From the NCBI GenBank assembly GCA_024195265.1, contig JAJLRJ010000014.1:16571959-16635958 (forward strand): a stretch of 64,000 nucleotides of DNA. Reading direction: 5' to 3'. Below, piece after piece: positions 33,101-42,400 of the stretch (position 1 is the stretch's first letter; each line of letters starts with the position of its first letter). The DNA is from Dendrophyllia cribrosa (taxonomy: Eukaryota; Cnidaria; Anthozoa; Scleractinia; Dendrophylliidae). A model generated the notes under the pieces. The model was not told the origin of the DNA and made no database searches. It saw only the letters and a program-made list of their open reading frames with translations. The translations under genes were made by a program, and so were the position numbers.

Positions 33101-35982
33101 TCTCGCACACTACAATCTCACCCAAGTTGTCATTTGCCTTTTCTTTTCCATTTAAGTTTCTTCCTCGAGCACCAGCTTTAATTCGAACAAAATTAAAAGC
33201 GGCGCGCTATCGCCTTCCTTGCGAAAAGTGTTGCGAGCGTCTCATTGACAGCCCCGAGCAACTTGTCTCGCAATGCTCTCGTGTAACAGGGCCGTTAAAC
33301 TGCAATCCCCACATCGAGCTTACCACAGGTAACTCCTGTCCTAGACTTCGAGCAGTCCCTCTTTCCCAGTCTGTCGAGCGAGAAACGAAACTCGTCTCGC
33401 TCCTGGTTTTCGCCCGGCCTTTTCCCACTCGCCACTGTTTTTTGTTTCTCGCTCGACGGACTAAGCTGGGAAAGAGGGACTGCACGTAGTCTACTCCTGC
33501 CCTATAAGTTTTGATCTCCAGTCACTGACACGATCAAGGTTTTGATAAAATGTGATAAAATTTTTGACTGATTGACTGATAAAATTTGTTTTCCAGGAAA
33601 CGTATTGGTTGGTCCAATCACAGTGAGGAAGCCTGAATTGCTCCCCCCTGATTTTGAAGAGTTTGTTAGCGATTCAGGAGGGCATGGATTTGTAATGGTT
33701 TCGTTTGGATCATATGTGGAATCAGTTCTTCATAAGGAGAAAATAGAGATGCTTGCTACAGCTTTTGGGAAGTTGAAGCAAAAAGTCCTATGGAGGCTTA
33801 AAGGTGAGTTCAAATGCAGCCTTGCACCCAGGTATCCTCCTCCTTCTGCGGCCGAGCACGAATTGGCAAGAGCACTGGGTATTAGGCTGCCTAAACGTCC
33901 ATTGTTGACATAAACCTTCTTGAATTAGCACCCCACTCCCCCCTCCACCAACTCAAAATATACCCCTGGTATATCCATATACATTCAAAGCTTCCGTAAG
34001 CGGACACCTTCGGGAAGCAGAAAAACTGTCCGTAATTGAAACTGTCCGCTTACGGGAATGATTCTCGTAAGAGGAGATCTAGAATTCAAACGTGGTTTTG
34101 TCAAGGCCGGTGGCCGTATAGTAGAGCTGTCCGCTTAGGAGAGTGTCCAATCAGAGAGCTTTGACTGTAGTTCACTTTTGAAAAGGGCAGCGGACTTTGG
34201 CGAGAGTGAGACTGCGAACAACGTTTGGACTACGTTGGATTGCGGTTTGATTGAGGGTTTTATTATTATTTAGAAATGCAATGACTCGTGATCGAAATGA
34301 GCTATTTTGTATCACACTCACAGCAAAGCTCGGGTTACGGTAGTTATGGTAAAGTATGGCGACAGCCACGGCCATATTAATACTGTCCTTAAATTAAAAT
34401 CATCACATGGAATTATTACTCTAATAAAACATTTAACGTTTCTAGATTATGTGCCCTCATCCCTCAGTCCAAACATCAAAGCAGTGAAGTGGTTACCTCA
34501 GAATGACCTACTGGGTCACAAGGACATCAGGGCTTTTGTCTCCCATGTTGGATTCAATAGTATGTACGAGTCTGCATATCATGGGGTCCCTGTGGTGGCA
34601 GTTCCCTTGTTTGGAGATCAGTTTGCTAATGCCCAGAAAGTGGAGCAATTTGGTCTGGGGATAGCTGTTAACCATCAAACTGCGAATGCTCAACAATTGT
34701 TTGAGACAATTGATCGAGTTGTATCGGATCCAAGGTAAACGAATATAAACTGTGCTTTACATCCTTGTGATATAATATATATTAGTTTATACTGAAACAG
34801 TGGATAGCATTGTTGGCGCGCTCTGATTGGCTACTGAAACTCGGAATAGCAAGTGACATTCATCTCCCAGCAATTTGCGCGCGAAAATTGTAATCGTTGA
34901 CAGGAATAAATGAGTTAAAAAGCATCATTTTCGTTATATTATCTCACTGTTTCAGTATATACTAAAACAACTATTCACCTCAGTGTAGGTGGGTAGTGGT
35001 GGGTAGTGGTGACCACTACCCACCTCCACTTCGGTGAATAGTTGTTAATTATTATTAAAAGCATCCATCTCTGTTTTTAAGGTGAAACTTGAAAAAGAAA
35101 AACCCAGATATAACGAGTATAACGAACTTCCCGGTTTTAACGAACTTCCCGATATAACAAACCTCCCAGTGTAACGGACTTCTCGGTTTAACGAACCTCT
35201 CGAATACAACGAACATCCCAGTATATAACGGACCTCCCGGTTTGACAAACCTCCCGAATATAAAGAACTTCCCGATATAACGAACCTTCCGGTATAACGG
35301 ACCTCCCGGTTAAACGAACCTCTTGGATATAAAGAACTTTCCGAAATACCGCCGGACTTGCCGATATAACAAACTTCCCGTCGATTCCCGATATAACAAA
35401 CTTCCCGATATAACAAACTTCCCGATATAACGGACCTCCCGACATAACGAACCTCCCGGAATGACGAACTTCCCAATAAAACGAACTTCCCGATATAACG
35501 CTATTTCCGATATAACGAACTTCCCCGGATATAACGAACTTCCCGACATAATGAAACGTCTAATATAACAAACCGTTATGACGTAACAGACCTTCCCAAC
35601 GAAACACCCAATATAACGAACTTTCCGATACAACTTACACAGCATAATAAAAAATGAGATAACTTACTTTTAGTCAGATCATTAAAATTGTTATTTTAGA
35701 TTTAAAAGAGAGGCGACGCGAATTTCTCGGCTGATGAAAGACAGCCCACGGACTCCATTAGAGAAAACTGGTGATTGGATAGAGTATGTACTCAGACATG
35801 GTGGAGCCCGGCATCTCAGACCTCAAGTGTTTAACATCCCTTGGTATCAGTACTACCTGCTCGATGTCATTGCCTTCCTTGTTGCTATAGTTACCTTGGT
35901 TGTCATGGTGATAAAATTGGCATGTAGATGTCTGTGCCGCCTGTGCTGTAAAAAGAGTAGCAGCAAAGCCAAGAGGGAATGA
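27195..35982 (+). CDS. UGT copy D, intact UDP-glycosyltransferase
   Basis: Five exons: 27195-27344, 28993-29599, 33597-33803, 34446-34734 and 35700-35982; 1536 nt, about 511 aa, all GT-AG. ER glycosyltransferase using a UDP-sugar. Signal peptide ~1-20; GSHYF with catalytic-type His33; VYDSTAPC with Asp131; UDP-binding half with [10 protein letters not shown] (337-346), signature [20 protein letters not shown] then PLFGDQ (352-380, His355, Asp379, Gln380); transmembrane helix ~470-491; tail CRCLCRLCCKK and KAKRE, matching a KxKxx ER-retrieval signal. The usual animal THGG is SHVG. Start chosen because it gives a clean signal peptide and aligns with copies A-C. The introns are packed with repeats: a 106-bp array, a nested MITE/mariner/SINE stack and a 17-bp minisatellite. 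It is the best candidate for a fully functional copy. Confidence 0.92.
27433..28110. repeat. ~106-bp tandem array, about 6.5 units
   Basis: Units start GAATGGTCACACTTTAGGAT and contain CTCAAAAGTTAGAACCACCT, TACAGCATAATAAACAGTAC and AAGTACTGCTCAATAGCTTT. They begin at 27433, 27537, 27644, 27750, 27856 and 27962, with a decayed last unit near 28070. The unit matches the inside of the CTCTGGGAGTGAA MITE family (e.g. 58842-59468). It is in intron 1 of UGT copy D. Confidence 0.9.
28800..28992. other. Intron 1 end of copy D
   Basis: Short G/C blocks (CCCCCCCCC at 28801, CCCGGGGGG) and unremarkable sequence up to the exon 2 acceptor. No feature beyond the splice site. Confidence 0.3.
29640..30870. 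mobile_element. CTCTGGGAGTGAA-family MITE, interrupted
   Basis: Left end AACCCTTTAACTCCCAAGAG, right end TTGACTCTGGGAGTG. Internal blocks CAAAATTCAAGAAAAATCCC and GGTTTCATTT are shared with copies at 56503, 58842, 60379 and 61175. It is split by a mariner-like element at 29727-30752. Confidence 0.75.
29727..30752. mobile_element. TA-flanked mariner-like element, 1.03 kb
   Basis: TA|CAGTGTGTTGCCCAGTTTCC then GGCC on the left, GGCCGGAAACTGGGCAACAT then ACTG|TA on the right. Uninterrupted relatives of the host MITE read AATGGTACCATGC at this point, showing that the TA was duplicated. Extra CAGTTTCCGGCC motifs occur inside. No transposase is recognised. Confidence 0.85.
31102..31642 (-). mobile_element. 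tRNA-derived SINE with 13-bp target duplication
   Basis: Flanked by direct repeats AATGATAAACAAA at 31089-31101 and 31643-31655, the mark of retrotransposition. On the minus strand it opens with a tRNA-like head (GGTCTAGTGGTTAACGAGTC as A-box region, GGCAGTCAAGCC as a diverged B box) and ends GAGCCATTAGGCTTGTGAAC. A second, partial copy starts the window. A MITE (31263-31504) is inserted inside it. Confidence 0.8.
31263..31504. mobile_element. GGGCCGGGTTGTTC MITE, short copy
   Basis: TIRs GGGCCGGGTTGTTCAAA and TTCGAACAACCAGGCCC; interior GAAATGAAATCCTCGGTTAA. A long member of the family is at 47461-48331. It is inserted in the SINE at 31102-31642. Confidence 0.75.
31871..32849. mobile_element. 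DNA element with GCGCCGATCAATTCG TIRs
   Basis: The left end GCGCCGATCAATTCGAAACA then TCAACATCCCCCCGGGCAAT is mirrored at the right end, which includes a G19 run (32804-32822). Subterminal TCAAATGCCC/CAAATACCC motifs match those of 3459-4367, so the two are relatives with replaced outer ends. Inside intron 2 of UGT copy D. Confidence 0.75.
32920..33351. repeat. Decayed inverted-repeat element
   Basis: CGAGACAAGTTGCGAATGAAAT near 32979 and CAACTTGTCTCGCAATGC near 33260 are inverse partners, and further GCAACTTGTCTTGCAGCG blocks lie between. It resembles the GTTGCTCGAGCAAGTTGC element at 56766-57486. Confidence 0.5.
33352..33483. mobile_element. 132-bp TIR MITE
   Basis: Ends GCAGTCCCTCTTTCCCAG and CTGGGAAAGAGGGACTGC, with inner GTCGAGCGAGAAACGAAA arms. 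It lies 113 bp upstream of exon 3 of UGT copy D. Confidence 0.7.
35085..35625. repeat. 17-bp minisatellite
   Basis: About thirty imperfect copies of GATATAACGAACTTCCC, in the last intron of UGT copy D, ending about 75 bases before the final exon. It generates long but meaningless open frames on the other strand. Confidence 0.9.
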
Positions 35983-35989
35983 TTGACAT

Positions 35990-36372
35990 GCGTGTTTTGC
36001 ATTTGTCATGCATGTGTAACATGTTTCATGTGTGTGACATGCGTGTGTCGTGTGTGACGTGGCATGTGTTATGCATTTGGCATGTGACATGCGTGTGTAA
36101 CATGTGTCATGCGCGTGTGACATGCATGTGTCATGTGTGACATGCGTGTGTATGCATTTGTCATATGTGAAATCGTGTGTTACATGTGTCATGCGTGTCA
36201 TGTGTTACATGCATCTCAGTCATGTGTGTGACAGGCGGGTGCTATGCATTTGTCATGTGTATGATGTGTGACATGCGTGTGTTACATGTCTCATGTGTGT
36301 GACGTGTGAAGCGTATGTCATGTGTGTGACATGCGTGTGTAATGTGTGTGACATGCATATGTAACATGTGTC
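35990..36372. repeat. GACATGCGTGTG-type minisatellite at the 3' end of copy D
   Basis: Irregular repeats of (G)ACATG(C/T)GTGTG and CATTTGTCATG start eight bases after the copy D stop codon and fill what should be the 3' UTR. Confidence 0.85.
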
Positions 36373-36831
36373 AAAGGAGAGAGAAGGCTAAGAGCTGTTT
36401 TTCGATTGGAACGCGTCTTACTGTGATTAATTTAAGAAAGTTAGGTCTACAACTTTGTACAACAGGAGACTCTAGGATATTTTCATGTACAAGATTAAGA
36501 ATAACACTCTGCCTCGTACTTTATTATACTTGTTCAATACAACTTCGTCACACTACTATCTTAGGAATGTTGACTTCTGTATACCCCGTTTTAATACTGT
36601 GAAAAATGGCAAGCACTCGTTATCATAGTTTGGGCCTTTCCTTTGGTCAAAATTGAGTCACCGACTAAGGTCTCTACCTTCCATATACAGCTTAAGGAAC
36701 GCAATAAGAAAGACAGACATTGCCACTCTAATCTAATTAGTAACTTATGTAGGGACTCTATTTGTGGGAACGATTTGAAATTACGAGCACGATTACCCCT
36801 GAATTGTACGACACGAAGTTCAATTAAATTA
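36373..36831. other. Intergenic, no gene seen
   Basis: Ordinary AT-rich sequence, ending in a fragment (GAAATTACGAGCACGATTAC, TGAATTGTACGACACGAAG) identical to 19676-19725. Confidence 0.4.
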
Positions 36832-36982
36832 CAGTCAAACCTCTATTAAGCGGTCACCCTCGGGGAATAGCCAACTGACCGCTTAGAGGTGACTGCTTAA
36901 AAGAGGTCAAGTTTACAGTAAATATGGGGAGCGATTTAATTCCGGGGATTTATTAAGTGACCGCTTAATAGAGGTTTGACTG
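36832..36982. mobile_element. 151-bp TA-flanked MITE
   Basis: TA|CAGTCAAACCTCTATTAAGC at the left and GCTTAATAGAGGTTTGACTG|TA at the right. It interrupts a repeat that is continuous at 19676-19755 (AAGTTCAATTA...TCGCATCAATAACA), which supports recent insertion. Confidence 0.85.
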
Positions 36983-37099
36983 TAATTGCATCAATAACAA
37001 AATTAAAAAAAGGTCTACCTGGACATTTTTTACACTCAAAACGTCAAGAGTATTTTCTATCATTTTGAAAGCAGGAGGAAAACAGCAAAAAAAAAATAT

Positions 37100-37430
37100 T
37101 TAAGTGCACCTGATTGACACGCACACAACGTAGGTGTCCAATTACAGCCATCCAATTACACAAAATTTGTAATTGGATAGCTGTAATTGGACACCCATGT
37201 GACCACGCACCAATTACGTAAGAAATAGGCGTGTGGATGACCAATCACAAAAAAAATTTTAAGTGCACCTGATTGACACGCACACAACGTGGGTGTCCAA
37301 TTACAGCCATCCAATTACACAAAATTTGTAATTGGATAGCTGTAATTGGACACCCATGTGACCACGCACCAATTACGTAAGAAATAGGCGTGTGGATGAC
37401 CAATCACAATCGAAAATTTTGTTATTGATA
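37100..37430. repeat. Two tandem copies of a ~155-bp hairpin repeat
   Basis: AAGTGCACCTGATTGACACG, GTGTCCAATTACAGCCATCC and TAATTGGATAGCTGTAATTG blocks occur twice with almost no difference, and the copies abut. Relatives, less similar, are at 19490-20095. Confidence 0.85.
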
Positions 37431-38009
37431 CGATTAAGTTTGTTTTATTATATTTAATTATTCTGTAGCTAGTCTTCCTTGATTAGTAGGGTACCTGTGC
37501 TCGGCTATAAATTTTTGAGACTCAAATAAAAGGAGGCATGTAAAGGCTTTTTGCGCCCCTTGACTTCACATGCTTTCCAAGCTCTCCAAAAGGAAATGGC
37601 TGCTATGCAGAACCTCCTGTCAATTTTTGCTTTTATTTCACAAACTGGGATACTACAGTGAAATACAATATGTCGACAACCCACTGTGTAAAACACTAGC
37701 TTATTATATGGCCACATTGTGACTCTGTGAGCGGGCAAGATGTAGCAAATCTTGTGCCCCGATTGGCTACAGAGCGGTCAAGATGGAGCTATCTTGCCTG
37801 CTCAGGATTGCCTGCTGTGTTCTTTCATTCTTTGGTGTTCTTTTGGTCGTATATAATAAATCCTTAATTGACCAAGCTTGTTCTGTCAAGATGGCTGGAT
37901 ATTGAATTTATAGACCTCAACTTTGTCTTGGTCTATAGAATGCAAAAAAAGGGAAAAAAAAAAAGAACTTGGCCAATATGGGCCAATATGGGCCCAATAA
38001 GGCATATAC
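37431..38009. other. Intergenic, unassigned
   Basis: Short open frames only. A purine tract AAAAAGGGAAAAAAAAAAAG lies at 37945. I recognise no protein here. Confidence 0.35.
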
Positions 38010-38165
38010 ATTCAGGTATATATGTTGTAGTTAATTTTTTATTTCAGGTAATTTTTGTTTTTCCTTTGTTTCAAATTCATTAGCATATATTACCATACCC
38101 AAAAACAATGGAAAAAAAAAATTTACCTGAGATAAAAAATTAACTACAACATATACACATGTATA
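38010..38165. repeat. Fold-back element, copy 1
   Basis: TATATGTTGTAGTTAATTTTT then TATTTCAGGTAA and the inverse at 38110-38160 surround a loop containing ATTCATTAGCATATAT. Related fold-backs are at 46642-46810 and 48370-48545. Confidence 0.75.
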
Positions 38166-38289
38166 TTGCATTTAAAATGACAGTTCCATATCGTCTTGTT
38201 AACAATAAAATAACAGCAAACTCAAAAAACATGAGAACACATGTTGCGGCATAACTTAATATGCCAATTCAGTTAATTGAGAACATTGA

Positions 38290-38460
38290 AAATCTATGCT
38301 ATATATATAAAGTTAAAATTTTTAAAGCAACGACAACTGACTTGATTTTAAAAGACATGTTTCGACAATCCTTTGTCATCTTTAGTTTGTAACTTTAAAA
38401 TTTCAAACTGAAGATAACATTAAAATCAAGTCAGTTGTCGTTGCTTTAAAAATTATTACT
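38290..38460. mobile_element. Penelope-like palindrome with hammerhead relic
   Basis: Arms TTTTTAAAGCAACGACAACTG then ACTTGATTTTAA and the inverse. On the minus strand, 38394-38355 reads CTAAAGATGACAAAGGATTG then TCGAAACATGTC. This is close to the hammerhead layout CUGANGA, stem II, GAAAC, GUC, with the palindromic ACATGT helix III seen in Penelope-like elements. The core G of CUGA is A here, so it should be inactive. Confidence 0.45.
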
Positions 38461-38776
38461 TGCTTGCTATTATCCAGACCCTTTGGAAATATATAAAGTT
38501 ATAGGCAAATAAAGGTAACTTGATCACATACTAAAATAAAGATAACTAAAGATAATATAAAATAAGTTATAGTATGTTGAAACATGTCTTAAAAAAGTGT
38601 TCTTGTGTTTTTAAGTTTGCTAAAATGACAGTAAAATGACATCACAGTCAAACAATAAAAGACGTTTGATGAGTATGCGTTTGTAGGGGTTTTTACTAAA
38701 AATTAATTACTATTGTTCTTCTGTTGTAACTATCCTATCCTTTTCTTTCTAAAATGTGTGCTTTCTGGAACCTTTG

Positions 38777-39482
38777 TTAAAGTGCCTATGACAAAATTTT
38801 CAACCCGTTTTTATACTAAAAAATTGAAGTCCATGTTCCACTGATTCACAATTTTCCAATTTAAGTTATGGTCAAGCAACAAAAAGTATTTTTTTGGACG
38901 TCCAAAGTTGGTCAAAATGAAATTTTCGTGTCCTGGGGCCTGGAACTAGTATTAAAAGGAACAGAATGCACAATCACTGCAGCAAACCGTTGAGAATGGA
39001 CGGATCTGGGTTTCCAGACTTAGGTCAGTATTAATACTTGAAGTGAAACAAAAAACAGGCAAACTGATCCTTATGGCAGAAAAACAGAAGAAGCAAATAA
39101 CATGGTGACATTGTGCAAAAATGCCAAAAATGCGGTGTCGCTTTCAGGTGTTTCAGTATTTCTTGTAAACAAATCATTTTTTAGCTATATTTTTGCAGTT
39201 TTGCTCAGTTGGAAATGTCCTCTGCCAATGAATTTTGACTACCATGTTGACTACGAAGGTCTGCACAACTGTTGACGTCACAAGTCCTAATTTGCATATT
39301 TTGGCCGCGCACTGGTTGTCCCATATTTTTTGCTCAAATTGGCCAACTTTGAGGTAAGAAAAAAAAATAGATTGCACGCTTGACCATAACTTAAATTGGA
39401 AAATTATGAATCAGTGGAACATGGACTTTAAATTTTTAGTATAAAAAAACATGTTGAAAATTTCATTTTATAGGCACTTTAA
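38777..39482. mobile_element. TTAA-flanked element abutting the FUT8 stop
   Basis: TTAAAGTGCCTATGACAAAA at the left and TTTCATTTTATAGGCACTTT then AA at the right, with ~100-bp arms (GTCCATGTTCCACTGATTCA, TTGGAAAATTATGAATCAG). It ends eight bases from the FUT8 stop codon, so it supplies the 3' UTR. Confidence 0.8.
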
Positions 39483-39490
39483 GGAGACAT

Positions 39491-42400
39491 TTATACGCCC
39501 TCATAAGTTGGAAAATCCTCCACGTCCATAACATCTTCGACTTTGTAAGATGGGAAGAGGCCATCCCCACCTCTTTTATGATTAACACCTTTAGAGTACC
39601 CATCCCAGTGATTACCAGCAATTCCTATGCGATCCCCGACATAAAGATTGATTTGAGAGTGGTCCTGAGACTTGTGGGGATAAATGGCTTGAACATCGTG
39701 GCCTGATTGACCACCAAAGTAATATATATCATCCAGCGATTGGAATTTCTTGGATGCATCAGGATGCGATGATTGCATAATCTCATAGGCAACACGGCAT
39801 ACCTTATAAATAAATTAATCAATTAATATCAAGAAAACAAGAGTTCTGAGAGTACCATAAAATCCTGGTTATAAGCTCCCCTCCCAGTTATAGACAAATC
39901 AGTTTGATAACAAAACATTATTCCAATTATACTCCATCCTATATATAAGCACACCACAGGTTCTTAACAGGAATTCTTTTTATCACAAATTTTTTTACTT
40001 GCCAACCAAAAAACCCTTAAAAGGTTGTCTAAGCCCAGGGCTTATAACCCGGATGAAACAGAATTCAATCGTGGTACCCTTTTCGCATTATTGAGCACAT
40101 ATTCTGGTCATTCTGAAATCAGAATTACGCCAACAAAACTCAGTTGTTTACATTCTCACACGCTAAAACCTTTCCAGGTACACATGATATAGACTTCCTT
40201 CCATATTTTATGAGCTGAGGAATAGGTACAATATTTAAGGGCATCATGTTTTTGGAATGGCCAGAACATGTTGTTTAAAATTTTAACATGCAAGGCCATA
40301 TGCTTTTGTAACAGGGCCGTCATCTTTTTCCAGTCCTGTTAGCACTGATGTGGATGGCCCTGGTCTCATACTGGTATTTTGTAAATAGTTTTGAAAAGAA
40401 CATGCGCATGGCCAGAACCATATGGGTTATACGATAAAGTGTCAAATTGCACAGGGATTGCTTATGCTGCATGCGAGAAGTTTGAAATATGAACTGCAAT
40501 GCCATACCTGTGATGAAAAGGTGCAAACCAAGTAGTCGCATTCTGACAGCATCTGAATATCAAATACAAACCCATGAAGGGAGGAGTCTGAGTAGCGTGA
40601 GTTAAGCCCGGCAGATTTAGAAATTTCATTATCACTTATAAATTCATAGTTCTTGTATCTGAAATGGAAACAACACATTCATTAGAATGGCCCTGTCATA
40701 TTAGCCCGGGGTGGAGGGGGGGGGGAGGGGATGCATCCCTTTGTAAACTCTGTACCACAAGATTAGATTTGGCGCGCTAGATGGGGTGGTGTGATCAATG
40801 ACATCATATCATTATTTGTATTCTTATAAACAATAGTTCTTGGCCAATGAGTGAGCAGAAAATTTTACAGTTATGGTAAAATAAAAAATAAAATAACTGC
40901 TTTTGACTATTATTGAAGGAAATATGGTGTTTAGTGTTAAAAGGTATAAACACTTTGAAAGCCTACTTCTCCTTTGCCTCAGGCAATAAGTTTGAATCAT
41001 CTGTCGCAAGATACACCCGTCTTTGGTCCACTGTTTGGACTCTCTCCAGTTTATTGTAGTACAAGTCTACCCAATACATGTACTCCTCAATACTGTGAAA
41101 TGCTGCTTCCGTGTTTATTTTATCTGTCCGTCGTACTTGGACCCTAGAAAAAGATGAAATAAAATAAACAGTATCATATTAAGGATGTATCCAATTACCA
41201 ACTCTTTACAGTATGTTCACAGTGAAATGTGCCCTTTCATTTACAGTGTATGTTCACCATACCATAAATGACCTAATAACCATATATGTCTACTTACATG
41301 TCTGCTTTCACTCTAACCTTACGAAGATAACCTAATATTTTAATTTCAGAAATTTAAACCCTGATTTATTAAACACCGCTGAACACTGTACAAATTTAAT
41401 GAAACAGAAATATATTTCTTATTGGCAACATATACTTCAGCATTCTCAAAAAATATAATTTTATAAGAGTTTTAAGAACGATTATACCCCCTCAAATTAT
41501 CTAGGCCTAACTAGAAGAGCATCTGATAGGAGGGCATTAACTAAATTACGTATAAGTAATCATAAACTTATAATCAAACTGGGCAGATACAACAAAATTC
41601 CCAGAGACAAAAGGCTTTGCCCAGTTTGTGGTTCAAATCAAATCGAAGACGAAATCCATTTTCTTTTCTATTGTTCAAAATACGCAACAATAAGAGATAA
41701 TTTTTACAATAAAATACAGACTTTTATACCAAATATTAGTCATTTACCTGTAACTGAATAGGCCATTCCTGAGTTACATTATGCCTCATTGTCAAAGCGA
41801 GGCTTGGTGCACAACCTTTCATATGAAGATGAGTTTTATTTGCATTTCAATAAAAAAATATTTTCAAATGAAAGGTTGTGCACCTAGCCTCGCTTTGACA
41901 ACGAGGCATAACGTAACTCGGAAATGGCCTATTGATCATAGAATTAATAAATTCTTCCATTTACTTCTAAACATGCAATTAATTAAATTTATTTCATCTT
42001 GTTTTGATTCTCGAGATTAAATTGTCACCAATGTAATTTAATTATTCTAACGTGAATATTATTATCATTTTTGTTTTCTTTCCTTTTGTTAGTTAGTTGT
42101 AAGCTTTTGTAACATTGTAAAATCTACAGTCATGCAAATAAAGCTAAATGTTGTTGTTGTTGTTACTTCACCGACCCCCACCCCCTGTGTCCAACTTCCC
42201 ACCCCCCCTTCCTCCAATTCCGTCTCCATGAGTAAAGCAGGTTACCATTGCATATTGCAGGCTCAATGTATGCCAACCCTCCCCTCTCCTAGGCATTTTG
42301 CTCAACCGACCCCCATCTTTGCATCTAACTCCCCACCCGCTCCTCCCTCTACACAAAATGGGAAAGGCAGGTGATCATTACATATCACGGCTCAATGTTC

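Noticed and set aside
35045..35645. Repetitive frames rich in REVRYIGKFVIS-type units
   Set aside because: They translate the 17-bp minisatellite in the last intron of UGT D in several frames; no start context or splice support.
35758..36201. 147-aa His/Thr/Cys-rich frame on the minus strand
   Set aside because: Antisense of UGT D exon 5 plus the GACATGCGTGTG repeat.
37505..37738. 77-aa frame on the minus strand
   Set aside because: No recognised motif, no splice context; resembles the wrong frame of an old repeat.
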